Source: Ramlibacter tataouinensis (GTDB taxonomy: Bacteria; Pseudomonadota; Gammaproteobacteria; Burkholderiales; Burkholderiaceae_C). Taken from it: a stretch of DNA of 64,000 nt. Both the position numbers and the translations under genes were made by a program. This document shows positions 1-7,735 of this stretch, in pieces; positions within the stretch are counted from its first letter, which is position 1, and the number at the start of each line of letters is the position of its first letter. The notes under the pieces were generated by a model that made no database searches, was not told the DNA's origin, and saw nothing but the letters and a program-made list of their open reading frames with translations. The DNA is taken from contig NZ_CP116009.1 of the NCBI RefSeq assembly GCF_027941915.1, forward strand, positions 682,001 through 746,000. Reading direction: 5' to 3'.

Positions 1-2
1 TG

Positions 3-194
3 GAAGTTGCCGCTGCCGTCCACCCGGGGTACCGGTTGCCGGCCGTGTCCCAGCATCCGGCACTGTCGCAGTGGGTGAGCATTGGTGGCTCGCCCGAGGC
101 ATTGCGGGCGGCCGCCTCGGCCTGCTCTCGCACGTCGCCTCGGCAGTGGCGGCGCCGGCCTGGGCGGCGGCCGAACCGGAACCCATCCGCGTGA
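3..194 (+). CDS. Possible 3' end of an unidentified coding sequence, cut by the window edge
   Basis: This frame is open from the first bases and stops at a TGA at 192-194. Its first forty or so codons have mostly G or C at the third position, and the translation begins with ordinary-looking protein (VHPGYRLPAVSQHPALSQW). The last twenty codons become arginine- and proline-rich, so the true stop could have been lost or the frame could be chance. I do not recognise the family. From 195 to 311 I see no gene, only the leader of the aldo/keto reductase. The alternative is that the whole 1-311 stretch is non-coding. Confidence 0.3.
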   Translation, partial: EVAAAVHPGYRLPAVSQHPALSQWVSIGGSPEALRAAASACSRTSPRQWRRRPGRRPNRNPSA

Positions 195-311
195 AGACCC
201 ATCGGCAGCCCGCTGGAGCGCGCCGCTCGCCCTGTCCATCGAACGGCCGCCTTCCCGCGGACATGCCGGCCCGTCCGGCAGCCGCGCCGGGATCTTGCTA
301 ACCTGCCAGCC

Positions 312-1202
312 ATGAACCGACGGCACCTGCTGCAAGTGCTGGGCTTGCCCGTCCTGCCCGCGCTGGCGCAGCCCGCCCCCGCCCCGCTCACCAAACCCAT
401 CCCCTCGTCCGGCGAGCCGCTGCCCGTCGTCGGACTGGGCACCTGGATCACCTTCAACGTCGGCAAGGACCCGCAGGGCCGCCAGCAGTGCATGGAAGTG
501 ATGCGCGCCTTCTTTGCCGCCGGCGGACGGTTGATCGACTCCTCGCCCATGTACGGTTCGTCGCAGCCGGTGGTCGGCGACGGCCTGCAGGCGCTGGGCC
601 GGCCGCAGGCGCTGTTCGCCGCCGACAAGGTCTGGACCGCCTCCGACGGGGCCGCGCAGGTCGAGCAGTCGCGCCAGCTCTGGCGCGTGCCGCGCTTCGA
701 CCTGCTGCAGGTGCACAACCTGCTGGCCTGGGAGGAGCAGCTGCCGCTGCTGCAGGCGATGAAGAAGGAAGGCCGGGTGCGCTACGTCGGCATCACCACC
801 TCGGAAGGGCGCCGGCACCGCGAGTTCGAACAGGTCATGCGCCGCCACCCACTCGACTTCGTGCAGCTGACCTACAACCCGGTCGACCGCGAGGCCGAGC
901 AGCGCCTGCTGCCGCTGGCGCGCGAGCGCGGCATCGCGGTGCTGGCCAACCGGCCGTTCCAGCAAGGCAGCCTGACCCGGCGGCTGCAGCGCCAGCCCCT
1001 GCCCGCGTTCGCCGCGGAGATCGGCTGCCGCAGCTGGGCCCAGCTGATCCTCAAGCACATCGTGTCGCACCCGGCGATCACCTGCGCCATCCCGGCCACC
1101 AGCCGCGTGGACCATGTGCGCGAGAACCTGGCTGCGGCCGCCGGCCCCTTGCCCGACGAAGCGCTGCGCCGGCGCATCGAGGCGCACATCGGCAACCTCT
1201 GA
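312..1202 (+). CDS. Aldo/keto reductase with Tat-like signal peptide
   Basis: An NADPH-dependent reductase of the aldo/keto family, 296 residues. The first 20 residues form a twin-arginine-like leader (MNRRHLLQ, a hydrophobic stretch, then ALAQ), so the enzyme is probably exported or attached to the membrane, as in several burkholderial homologues. The catalytic tetrad is visible: Asp76 and Tyr81 in LIDSSPMYG, Lys106 in ADKVW and His135 in QVHN. The family reduces aldehydes and ketones; the substrate cannot be read from sequence. The next gene (DUF6064) starts three bases after the stop, so they are probably co-transcribed. No clear Shine-Dalgarno lies before the ATG, but the start places the leader correctly. 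Confidence 0.88.
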   Translation: MNRRHLLQVLGLPVLPALAQPAPAPLTKPIPSSGEPLPVVGLGTWITFNVGKDPQGRQQCMEVMRAFFAAGGRLIDSSPMYGSSQPVVGDGLQALGRPQALFAADKVWTASDGAAQVEQSRQLWRVPRFDLLQVHNLLAWEEQLPLLQAMKKEGRVRYVGITTSEGRRHREFEQVMRRHPLDFVQLTYNPVDREAEQRLLPLARERGIAVLANRPFQQGSLTRRLQRQPLPAFAAEIGCRSWAQLILKHIVSHPAITCAIPATSRVDHVRENLAAAAGPLPDEALRRRIEAHIGNL

Positions 1203-1205
1203 GCC

Positions 1206-1796
1206 ATGTCCGAGTGGTGGAGCTACCGGCCTTCGGACTTCCTGATGTTCTCGGCCGCCACCTGGGGCCGCCTGCTGGAGGCGCACAACCGCCAGGCCTG
1301 GCCGCTGCAATGGGCGCTGCTCGCGAGCGGCCTGCTCCTGCTCTGGCGGACCGCGCAGCATCCCCGCGGCACGGCCCGCTGGGCCGGCCTCGTGCTGGCC
1401 GCCGCGTGGGCCTGGGTGGCCCTGTCCTTCCATTGGCAGCGCTTCGCCGACGTCAACACCGCCGGGCCCTGGCTCGCCGGCGCGTGGGCGCTGCAGGCCG
1501 CGTTGCTGCTGGTGCTGGGCACCCGTGGCGACCCGGCGCCGGTGCCGGCCTGGCAGGCCGGCATCGGAGGGGGCAGCGCGTTGGCCGCGCTGGTCGCCTA
1601 TCCGCTGGCCGCGCCGCTGACCGGCCGCGGCTGGGCCCAGGCCGAAGTCGCGGGACTGATGCCCGAGCCGACGGCGCTGTTCACCGCCGGGCTGCTGCTG
1701 GCCCTGCCCCTGCGGCACCGCGCCGTGCTGATGGTCGTTCCGCTGCTGTCGCTCGCGCTCGGCTGGACCACGGCCTGGCTGCTGTGGACCGGTTGA
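1206..1796 (+). CDS. DUF6064 family integral membrane protein
   Basis: A 196-residue membrane protein of unknown function. The N-terminus (WWSYRPSDFLMFSAATWGRLLEAHN) has the sequence style of the DUF6064 family: a short amphipathic start followed by about six hydrophobic segments rich in Leu, Ala and Trp. No catalytic motif is visible. It starts three bases after the aldo/keto reductase stop and precedes a DUF456 membrane protein by 64 bases, so this is a small operon of envelope proteins. The role is unknown. Confidence 0.75.
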   Translation: MSEWWSYRPSDFLMFSAATWGRLLEAHNRQAWPLQWALLASGLLLLWRTAQHPRGTARWAGLVLAAAWAWVALSFHWQRFADVNTAGPWLAGAWALQAALLLVLGTRGDPAPVPAWQAGIGGGSALAALVAYPLAAPLTGRGWAQAEVAGLMPEPTALFTAGLLLALPLRHRAVLMVVPLLSLALGWTTAWLLWTG

Positions 1797-1860
1797 GCAC
1801 CACGGCCCGCGGGGCGGCGGCTACAGTGGCCCGGCGCCGGCAACAGGATGAAAGGACGAC

Positions 1861-2343
1861 ATGGCCGACAGCTTGTGGTGGGTGCTGAGCACCGCGCTGA
1901 TCCTCGTCGGGCTCGCCGGCATCGTGCTGCCGGCGCTGCCGGGCACGCTGTTCGTGCTGGCCGGCATCGTGCTGGGCGCCTGGATCGACGACTTCACCCG
2001 CGTCGGCTGGTTCGCCGTCAGCGCCGTCACCGTGCTGGCGATCCTCGCCTGGCTGCTGGACTACGTCGCGGCGCTGCTCGGCGCGCGGCGCGCCGGCGCC
2101 AGCCGCAAGGCCCTGGTCGGCGCGGCGCTGGGCACGGTGGCCGGCATCTTCATGGGCATCGTCGGCGTGCTGTTCATGCCGCTGGTGGGCGCGTTCGTCG
2201 GCGAGTACTGGGACCGCCGCGACCACGGCCGCGCCATGCACGTCGGCATCGCCACCTGGCTGGGCCTGCTGGCCGGCATGCTGGGCAAATTCGTGCTCGC
2301 CTTCGTGATGATCGGGATCTACGTCGTGGCCCTGCTGGTGTGA
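1861..2343 (+). CDS. DUF456 domain membrane protein
   Basis: A 160-residue integral membrane protein matching the usual DUF456 length and layout: an N-terminal hydrophobic pair, a glycine-rich central region (GLAGIVLPALPGTLFVLAG), and further hydrophobic segments around positions 75-160. The motif LPALPGTLFVL is characteristic of the family, whose function is unknown. The start is supported by an upstream AAAGGA (within 1850-1856). The stop overlaps the ATG of a tiny downstream frame (TGATG at 2341-2345). Confidence 0.82.
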   Translation: MADSLWWVLSTALILVGLAGIVLPALPGTLFVLAGIVLGAWIDDFTRVGWFAVSAVTVLAILAWLLDYVAALLGARRAGASRKALVGAALGTVAGIFMGIVGVLFMPLVGAFVGEYWDRRDHGRAMHVGIATWLGLLAGMLGKFVLAFVMIGIYVVALLV

Positions 2344-2483
2344 TGCGCCGCCGGCCCGCTCACGCAACGGCCGGCCTCATGGGCCGGCCCGCTGTCGCGG
2401 CGCAACCGGCGATGGCGCGACGGGTCTGCCTGGCCCTGATCGCCGGCGGCATCATCGGGCTGAAGCTCGTGTCGGGCCACTGA
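2343..2483 (+). CDS. Hypothetical short ORF coupled to the DUF456 gene
   Basis: A 46-codon frame whose ATG overlaps the preceding stop in a TGATG arrangement, a common translational-coupling geometry. The C-terminal 20 residues are hydrophobic (CLALIAGGIIGLKL), so the product would be a single-span micropeptide. An internal ATG at 2412 would give a 23-residue version containing just this segment. An 8-bp palindromic stem (2369-2389, loop TCATG) lies inside the frame, which argues that the region could instead be a non-coding leader or terminator. No family is recognised. Confidence 0.22.
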   Translation: MRRRPAHATAGLMGRPAVAAQPAMARRVCLALIAGGIIGLKLVSGH

Positions 2484-2494
2484 CCGCGGCGGGC

Positions 2495-2531
2495 CGGGTT
2501 CCGCGGCAGCGCGGCGTGAACGCCGAACCCG
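2495..2531. terminator. Stem-loop between convergent genes
   Basis: CGGGTTC (2495-2501) pairs with GAACCCG (2525-2531), and a nested GGCG-TGAA-CGCC hairpin sits inside (2513-2524). It lies between the plus-strand DUF456 unit and the minus-strand DUF1428 gene, where a bidirectional terminator is expected. There is no strong T-tract on either strand. Confidence 0.45.
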
Positions 2532-2534
2532 ACA

Positions 2535-2888
2535 TCAGGCCTGGACGACCACCTCGAAGCCGCCGTAGATCATCCGCTTGCCGTCGAACGGCATCGGGTT
2601 GGTCTCCGGCTGCACGCGCGGATCGGCCATGACCCGCTTCATGCCTTCGTCACGCGCCGCGCGCGAGGGCCAGGTGATCCAGGAAAAGACGACGGTCTCG
2701 TCGTCCTTGCGCTGGACCGCCATCGGAAACGAGGTGAGCTGGCCCTCCGGCACGTCGTCGCCCCAGCATTCGACGACCGACAGGGCGCCGTGCTCCTTGA
2801 ACACGGCGGCCGCATCCTGCGCGTGGCGCACGAAGCGCTCGCGGTTGGCCGTCGGCACGGCGATCACGAATCCATCCACATAGCTCAT
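2535..2888 (-). CDS. DUF1428 family protein (dimeric alpha/beta barrel)
   Basis: A 117-residue cytosolic protein of the DUF1428 family (E. coli YbaA-like). The sequence opens with MSYVDGFVIAVPTANRE and ends with the family's conserved DGKRMIYGGFEVVV. The start at 2888 is chosen over a longer upstream frame because AAGGAGAT (minus strand, 2894-2901) sits at the right distance and the family begins with this MSYVDG. The members adopt a ferredoxin-like alpha/beta fold of the dimeric-barrel type; no reaction is known. The gene appears to be transcribed alone. Confidence 0.88.
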   Translation of the reverse strand: MSYVDGFVIAVPTANRERFVRHAQDAAAVFKEHGALSVVECWGDDVPEGQLTSFPMAVQRKDDETVVFSWITWPSRAARDEGMKRVMADPRVQPETNPMPFDGKRMIYGGFEVVVQA

Positions 2889-3001
2889 GCGAGATCTCCT
2901 TGGAAAGCGTGCGGCCGGTTGCCGGGCCGCACAGGCACGACGGGCGGGGCGGACCATTTTCGACCTCCCGCCTGTAACCGTGCGTCATGCCTGCCCGGCC
3001 G

Positions 3002-3886
3002 TCAGAGCAGGCGCGGCACGGCCTGGGCCAGGAAGTCGTACACCGCCCGGATGCGGGCGTTGCCGCGCACCTCGCGGTGCACCGCCAGCCAGACCGGCAG
3101 CGGCGGGATCTTGAGCATGGGCAGCAGGGGCAGCACCGCCGGATCGGTCCGGGCCACGAAGTCGGGAACGAAGCCGATGCCCAGCCCGGCGCGCACCGCC
3201 TGCCAGTACGCCACCAGGTCGTCGGTGCGCAGCAGGAACTGCTCGCGTTCGACCGGAATGCCCGCCGCCGCGAAGCCCTTGAGGATGTCCTCGCCGCGGT
3301 CGCTGCCGACCAGTTCGTGCGCCGGCAGGTCGGCCGGTTCGCGCGGCGTCCCGCGCCGGCGCAGGTAGTCGCGGTGCGCGTAGATGCCCAGGGCCACCTT
3401 GCCGATGCGCCGCGCGACCAGCGACGACTGCTCGGGCGCCACCATCCGCAGCGCGATGTCGGCTTCGCGCCGCAGCAGGTTGGCGACCGCATTGCTGGCG
3501 ACCAGCTCCACCTGGATGTCGGGCAGCGCGGCCCGCAATTGCGTCAGCACCGGGGGCAGCACGAAGCAGGCCACCGGCTGGCTGGCGGTGATGCGGACCG
3601 TGCCCGCCAGCCCGGACTGCGCGCCGCTGGCGCTGCGCCCCAGCGCCAGCGCCGCGGCCTCCATGGCCCGCGCCGGCTCGGCCAGCTTCAGCGCCATGGC
3701 GGTGGGCAGCAGGCCGCGGCCGGTGCGCTCGAACAGCGACACCCCGAGCTGGGCCTCCAGCTCGGCGATGTGGCGGCCGATCGTCGGCTGGCTGGCCTGC
3801 AGCGCGCGGGCCGCGCCGAGCAGGCTGCCGTGCTCCAGGGCGGCGAGGAACGAGCGGGCCAGGCTCCAGTCGAAATCGGTCTTCAT
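3002..3886 (-). CDS. LysR family transcriptional regulator
   Basis: A 294-residue LysR regulator. The helix-turn-helix spans about residues 8-65, with ARSFLAALEHGSLLGAARAL and SQPTIGRHIAELE as recognition region, followed by an effector-binding domain with the family's two lobes. The start at 3886 (MKTDFDW) is preferred over an upstream ATG at 3955 because the family HTH normally begins a few residues from the N-terminus and the longer form would run over the operator at 3907-3928. It is divergent from the epimerase gene at 3994, which it probably regulates. The effector is unknown. Confidence 0.88.
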   Translation of the reverse strand: MKTDFDWSLARSFLAALEHGSLLGAARALQASQPTIGRHIAELEAQLGVSLFERTGRGLLPTAMALKLAEPARAMEAAALALGRSASGAQSGLAGTVRITASQPVACFVLPPVLTQLRAALPDIQVELVASNAVANLLRREADIALRMVAPEQSSLVARRIGKVALGIYAHRDYLRRRGTPREPADLPAHELVGSDRGEDILKGFAAAGIPVEREQFLLRTDDLVAYWQAVRAGLGIGFVPDFVARTDPAVLPLLPMLKIPPLPVWLAVHREVRGNARIRAVYDFLAQAVPRLL

Positions 3887-3906
3887 TTCTGAATAGCTGC
3901 TATGAA

Positions 3907-3928
3907 CTGTTAGGCAATTGTCGAACAG
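3907..3928. promoter_or_regulatory. Candidate LysR operator (22-bp imperfect palindrome)
   Basis: The sequence from CTGTT (3907) to AACAG (3928), centred on CAATTG, is symmetric at 9 of 11 base pairs. It lies 20 bases upstream of the lysR start and 65 bases upstream of the epimerase start. That position fits a divergent LysR operator serving autoregulation and target activation. The site itself is seen; the binding is inferred. Confidence 0.5.
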
Positions 3929-3993
3929 CCGGGGGCTTTCCACAATCGGGTCCATCGATGCCGAAGCGCATTGCCAGAACCTGAAGGAGCCTC

Positions 3994-5010
3994 ATGAACA
4001 CGCCTGAACAGACCGTCCTGATCCTGGGCGCCACCGGCCGCTTCGGCGCCGCCGCCACCCGTGCCTTCGCCGCCGCCGGCTGGCGGGTGCTGGCCCAGCG
4101 CCGCCAGCCGCGCGCCGGTGCCAGCGCCGCAGCGAACGTGCACTGGCTCGATGCCGACCTGTCGGACCCGGCGGCGCTGGCAGCGCGCGCCGCCGGCGCG
4201 CAGGTCGTGGTGCACGCCATGAACCCGGCCGCCTACACCGACGCGGCCTGGCGCGCGGAAACCGCCGGCATGATGCGGGCCGCCATCGACATCGGCACGC
4301 GGCTCGGCGCGTTGCTGCTGTTCCCGGGCAACGTCTACAACTTCGGCGCCGGCATGCCGGCGCTGCTGCAGGAAGGCACGCCGCAGCGGCCGACCACCGT
4401 CAAGGGCCAGCTGCGGGTCGAACTGGAAGCGTTGCTGGCGCAGGCGCATGCGGCCACGGGGCTGCGCAGCGTGGTGATCCGCGCCGGCGACTTCTTCGGC
4501 AGCGGCCACGGCAGCCTGCTGGACCTGGTGCTCGCCAAGGACCTGCGGCGCGGCCGCGTGGGGCTGCCGGGCGCCCGGGACGTGGCCACGGCCTGGGCCT
4601 ACCTGCCCGACCTGGCGCGCACCTTCGAGCGCGTGGCCCAGCAGCATGCGCGCCTGGAAGGCGCTCAGGTGTTCCATTTCAGCGGCCATGCGCTCAACGG
4701 CCAGGACTGGTGCGAGGCGCTGGCCGCGATCGCACGCGAGGCCGGCTGGCTGCGTCCCGGCAAGGAGCTGAAGGTCGCCCCGCTACCCTGGGGCCTGATC
4801 CGCGCGGGCGGCCTGCTGCTGCCCAGCTGGGCTTCGCTGGCGCAGATGCGCTACCTGTGGACCACGCCGCACCGGCTGGCCAACGACCGGCTGACGGCAC
4901 TGATCGGCCCGGAGCCGCACACCCCGCTGCCGCAGGCGGCGCGCCAGGCGCTGAAGGATCTGGGTTGGCTGGCGGACGCGACGCCGCCGAAGCCGGCGTT
5001 CGCCCACTGA
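3994..5010 (+). CDS. NAD-dependent epimerase/dehydratase family protein
   Basis: A 338-residue extended or atypical SDR-type oxidoreductase. The dinucleotide motif GATGRFG is at residues 12-18, and the protein continues with a Rossmann core to about residue 230 and a C-terminal substrate domain. LLLFPGNVYNFG occupies the position of the family's Tyr/Lys region, so the substrate could be a sugar nucleotide or a small hydroxy/keto compound. The gene is divergent from the LysR regulator at 3002-3886, implying inducible control. An ATG preceded by GAAGGAG supports the start. Confidence 0.8.
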   Translation: MNTPEQTVLILGATGRFGAAATRAFAAAGWRVLAQRRQPRAGASAAANVHWLDADLSDPAALAARAAGAQVVVHAMNPAAYTDAAWRAETAGMMRAAIDIGTRLGALLLFPGNVYNFGAGMPALLQEGTPQRPTTVKGQLRVELEALLAQAHAATGLRSVVIRAGDFFGSGHGSLLDLVLAKDLRRGRVGLPGARDVATAWAYLPDLARTFERVAQQHARLEGAQVFHFSGHALNGQDWCEALAAIAREAGWLRPGKELKVAPLPWGLIRAGGLLLPSWASLAQMRYLWTTPHRLANDRLTALIGPEPHTPLPQAARQALKDLGWLADATPPKPAFAH

Positions 5011-5020
5011 GGCCTGCGCC

Positions 5021-5057
5021 GCGTCGCTGCCGCGGGGAAGCCCGCCGGCAGCGACGC
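5021..5057. terminator. Bidirectional terminator hairpin
   Basis: A perfect 12-bp stem (GCGTCGCTGCCG at 5021-5032 with its complement at 5046-5057) encloses a second four-pair stem with a GAAG loop. It lies between the convergent epimerase and periplasmic-protein genes. It is a strong structure, although T-tracts are weak on both sides. Confidence 0.7.
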
Positions 5058-5068
5058 AGCGCGGCGTG

Positions 5069-5515
5069 TCAGGACTTGCCGGCCCCCATCGTCTTCTCGC
5101 TCTTGCCCTTGGTGGCGAGTTGGGCCTCGGCCTTGGCCTTGTCGTAGCTGGCGCGGGCGTCCTTCTTGCACGACTCGATGGCCGCGCCCTTCTGGTCCTC
5201 GCACTTTTCCTTGGCGACCTCGTAGCTGCCTTCGGCCTTCATCAGCCGGACATGCTCGTCGGCCTTCGGTCCGGGCTTGTTCTGCGCGTCGAGCTCGGCC
5301 TTGGCGATCTTCTCCTTGGACTTGGCCTCGGCCTGGCAGATGTCCTGGGCGTTGTCCTTCAGGGGCTCGCAGGCCTTCTTGTCGGACTTGGCCTGGGCTT
5401 CGATCTTGTCCTTGGCCGCCTTGTAGGCGTCCTTGCTCATGCCGTCGGCGGCGAAGGCGCTGCCGGCGAAGGCGCCAGCCAGCGCCACGGTGAGGGTGAG
5501 GAGGTGTGTCCGCAT
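5069..5515 (-). CDS. Periplasmic helical protein with two C-x10-C motifs
   Basis: A 148-residue exported protein of unknown function. A Sec signal peptide covers roughly residues 1-22 (MRTHLLTLTVALAGAFAGSAFA). The mature part is highly charged, rich in Lys, Asp, Glu and Ala, and predicted to be all alpha-helical. Two related segments each contain Cys-x10-Cys (ACEPLKDNAQDIC and KCEDQKGAAIESC), suggesting an internal duplication with disulphide-stapled helices. The start at 5515 is preferred because it begins exactly at the signal peptide; the longer frame upstream has no signal. No family beyond burkholderial hypothetical proteins is recognised. Confidence 0.75.
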   Translation of the reverse strand: MRTHLLTLTVALAGAFAGSAFAADGMSKDAYKAAKDKIEAQAKSDKKACEPLKDNAQDICQAEAKSKEKIAKAELDAQNKPGPKADEHVRLMKAEGSYEVAKEKCEDQKGAAIESCKKDARASYDKAKAEAQLATKGKSEKTMGAGKS

Positions 5516-5726
5516 GGTGATTTCCTTTCTGCAGGAAATCTTGCGGCTTCGCACCGCCGCCGGCATGGCGCTGCGGCGCCACGGTCTGTCGGCGCTGTTT
5601 GACAGTTGCGGTCGGATGGCGCCGGACAGGCTCGGCCGTGGACGGCCCGGGGCCGGCCCGGCGCCGAGCCGGATGCTCCGCAACGCCGCCGAGGGGCGAG
5701 CAGGCGTTCCGAGCCTGCGCCCTGCG

Positions 5727-6710
5727 CTACGGCTGCACCCGGATCACCGTGCGGCCCTTGATCCGGCCGCCGGCCACGGCGTCGATCATCTGCGGCAGGT
5801 CCTCGAACGGATGGACCTGGGCAATGTTCGCCAGGTGCCGGGGCCGCAGGTCGCTGCCCAGGCGCTGCCACAGGTGGTCGCGCAGGGCGCGGTCGTTGTC
5901 GGAGTTCACGCCGATCAGGCGCACGCCACGCAGGATGAAGGGCATCACGGTGGTGGTGAACTCCACCCCCAGCGCATTGCCGATGCTGGCGATCACGCCG
6001 TCACGCTGCATGGTGCGGGTCAGGCCGGCCAGCGCCTCGCCGCCGAGCGAGTCGACGGCGCCCTGCCAGGTGGCGCTCTCCAGCGGCTTGGTGCCCGCCG
6101 GCAGCGTGGCCGCATCCACCACCTCGGCGGCGCCCAGGCCGGTGAGGTAGTCGCGCTCGGACAGCTTGCGGGTGGCGGCCACCACGTGGAAGCCGCGCCG
6201 GGCCAGCAGGTCGATCGCCACGCTGGCCACGCCGCCGGAGGCGCCGTTGACCAGCACCTTGCCCTTGTCCGGCGCCAGGCCATTGAGCTCCATCAGTTCC
6301 ACCGCCAGGGCCGCGGTGTAGCCGGCCACGCCAATGGTGATGGCCTCCAGCGTGTCCATGCCCGCGGGCAGCCGGTTGACCCAGTCGGCCGGGGCGCGCA
6401 CGCGCTGCGAGTAGCCGCCGTGCTGCGAGACGCCGAAGCCGTGGCTGTGCACGATCACGGCGTCGCCCGGCTTGAACAGCGGCGAGCGCGAGGCGGTCAC
6501 GGTGCCGGTGGCATCGATGCCGCCGATGCAGGGAAAGCGCCGGATCACCGGCATCCGGCCGGTGGCCGCCAGTGCATCCTTGTAGTTGATGCTGGCGTAC
6601 GCCACCTGCACGTCGACTTCGCCGGCGTCGAGCTGCGATTCGTCCATCTCGACGAAGGCGGCGGACACGCGGTCCTGCTTGGTGACCAGGTAGGCCTTGA
6701 ACTTGTCCAT
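5727..6710 (-). CDS. acuI: AcuI/YhdH-type zinc-independent MDR oxidoreductase (acrylyl-CoA reductase family)
   Basis: A 327-residue medium-chain reductase. Features of the YhdH/YhfP (AcuI) subgroup are SINYKDALAATG near residue 42, the GASGGVASVA NADPH motif near residue 155 and the late VHPFEDLPQMIDAVAGGRIKGR segment. AcuI enzymes reduce acryloyl-CoA to propionyl-CoA with NADPH; related members act on other enoyl-CoAs or quinones. It is the last gene of the long minus-strand run that begins at the ABC receptor near 14260, 54 bases after the AEC carrier. The specific substrate here is not determined by sequence. Confidence 0.82.
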   Translation of the reverse strand: MDKFKAYLVTKQDRVSAAFVEMDESQLDAGEVDVQVAYASINYKDALAATGRMPVIRRFPCIGGIDATGTVTASRSPLFKPGDAVIVHSHGFGVSQHGGYSQRVRAPADWVNRLPAGMDTLEAITIGVAGYTAALAVELMELNGLAPDKGKVLVNGASGGVASVAIDLLARRGFHVVAATRKLSERDYLTGLGAAEVVDAATLPAGTKPLESATWQGAVDSLGGEALAGLTRTMQRDGVIASIGNALGVEFTTTVMPFILRGVRLIGVNSDNDRALRDHLWQRLGSDLRPRHLANIAQVHPFEDLPQMIDAVAGGRIKGRTVIRVQP

Positions 6711-6764
6711 GGGGCGCTCTCCTTTGCAGCTCGGGCAATCACCCGATGCTACACAGCGCGCCGA

Positions 6765-7727
6765 TCACACCGGCAACTGCTGCAGCAGCCACAACACCGC
6801 GGTCAGGGTGAAGAACGACGCCACCGTGGTGCCCAGTTGCGCCGCCGCGGCCATGCCGTCGTGGCCGTGCTTCTGCGCCAGGATCGGGTAGATGCCCAGC
6901 ATAGGCACGGCCGCCATCACCACCACGGCCACCTGCAGCTCGCGCTGCATCGGCGGCAGCAGCCACACCAGCGCGAGCACCGCGAGCGGATGCAGCAGCA
7001 GCTTGCCGATGGCCACCGCCGACACGTCACGAGCCATCCCCCGCGCCGGGATGCCGACCAGCGAGCCGCCGATCACCATCAGCGAGATCGCCGCCGTCGA
7101 CACGGCGAACAGGTTCACCGCCCGCGCGAGCGGCTCCGGCAGCCGCCAGCCGAGCAGCGAGAACAGGAAGCCGAAGGCGATGCCGTGGATCATCGGGTTG
7201 CGCGCGATGCCGCGCAGGGACTGCCACAGTGCCGCCCGCAGCCGCTGCCCGCGCGTGCTGCCGGGCGGCGCATCGCCCAGGTCGCTGTCGGCGATGGCCA
7301 GTGCCAGCGGCAGCAGCAGCAGGTTCTCCACCACCATCGCCAGCGCCAGCCCGACACCGGCCGTGGACGCGCCGAACAGCTGCATGACCAGCGGAAAGCC
7401 GATGAAGCCGCTGTTCGGGCAGGACATGCCCATGCCCGCCGTCGCGGCGGCCGAGAGGCTCTTGCCCGCCCTGCGCGCCCACAGGATGCCGGCGCCCATC
7501 GCCACCAGCCCGCCGGCGGTGTAGGCCAGCACGAACACCGGCTCCAGCACCTCGCCCACGCTGCGCGAGGACAGCGCGTTGAACAGCAGCGCCGGCAGCG
7601 CCAGGTTGATCACGTACTTGCCGAACACGCGCATGTCGGCGCGCGCGAACAGCCCGGCGCGGGTGGCGACGTAGCCCACCGCCATCACCAGGTAGATCGG
7701 CAGCGTGATGGCGAGGACGGAGCCCAC
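6765..7727 (-). CDS. AEC (auxin efflux carrier) family transporter
   Basis: A 320-residue inner-membrane carrier with about ten hydrophobic segments in two halves, opening with SVLAITLPIYLVMAVGYVATRAG, typical of the AEC family (MdcF/MleP-like organic-acid carriers). I place the start at a GTG at 7725-7727, which overlaps the end of the upstream dehydrogenase by a few bases and leaves the first membrane span intact; a longer reading frame upstream merely shadows the dehydrogenase. Members move malonate, malate and similar acids, so it may carry a substrate or product of the operon. Confidence 0.82.
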   Translation of the reverse strand: MGSVLAITLPIYLVMAVGYVATRAGLFARADMRVFGKYVINLALPALLFNALSSRSVGEVLEPVFVLAYTAGGLVAMGAGILWARRAGKSLSAAATAGMGMSCPNSGFIGFPLVMQLFGASTAGVGLALAMVVENLLLLPLALAIADSDLGDAPPGSTRGQRLRAALWQSLRGIARNPMIHGIAFGFLFSLLGWRLPEPLARAVNLFAVSTAAISLMVIGGSLVGIPARGMARDVSAVAIGKLLLHPLAVLALVWLLPPMQRELQVAVVVMAAVPMLGIYPILAQKHGHDGMAAAAQLGTTVASFFTLTAVLWLLQQLPV

Positions 7728-7735
7728 TTCAGCGA

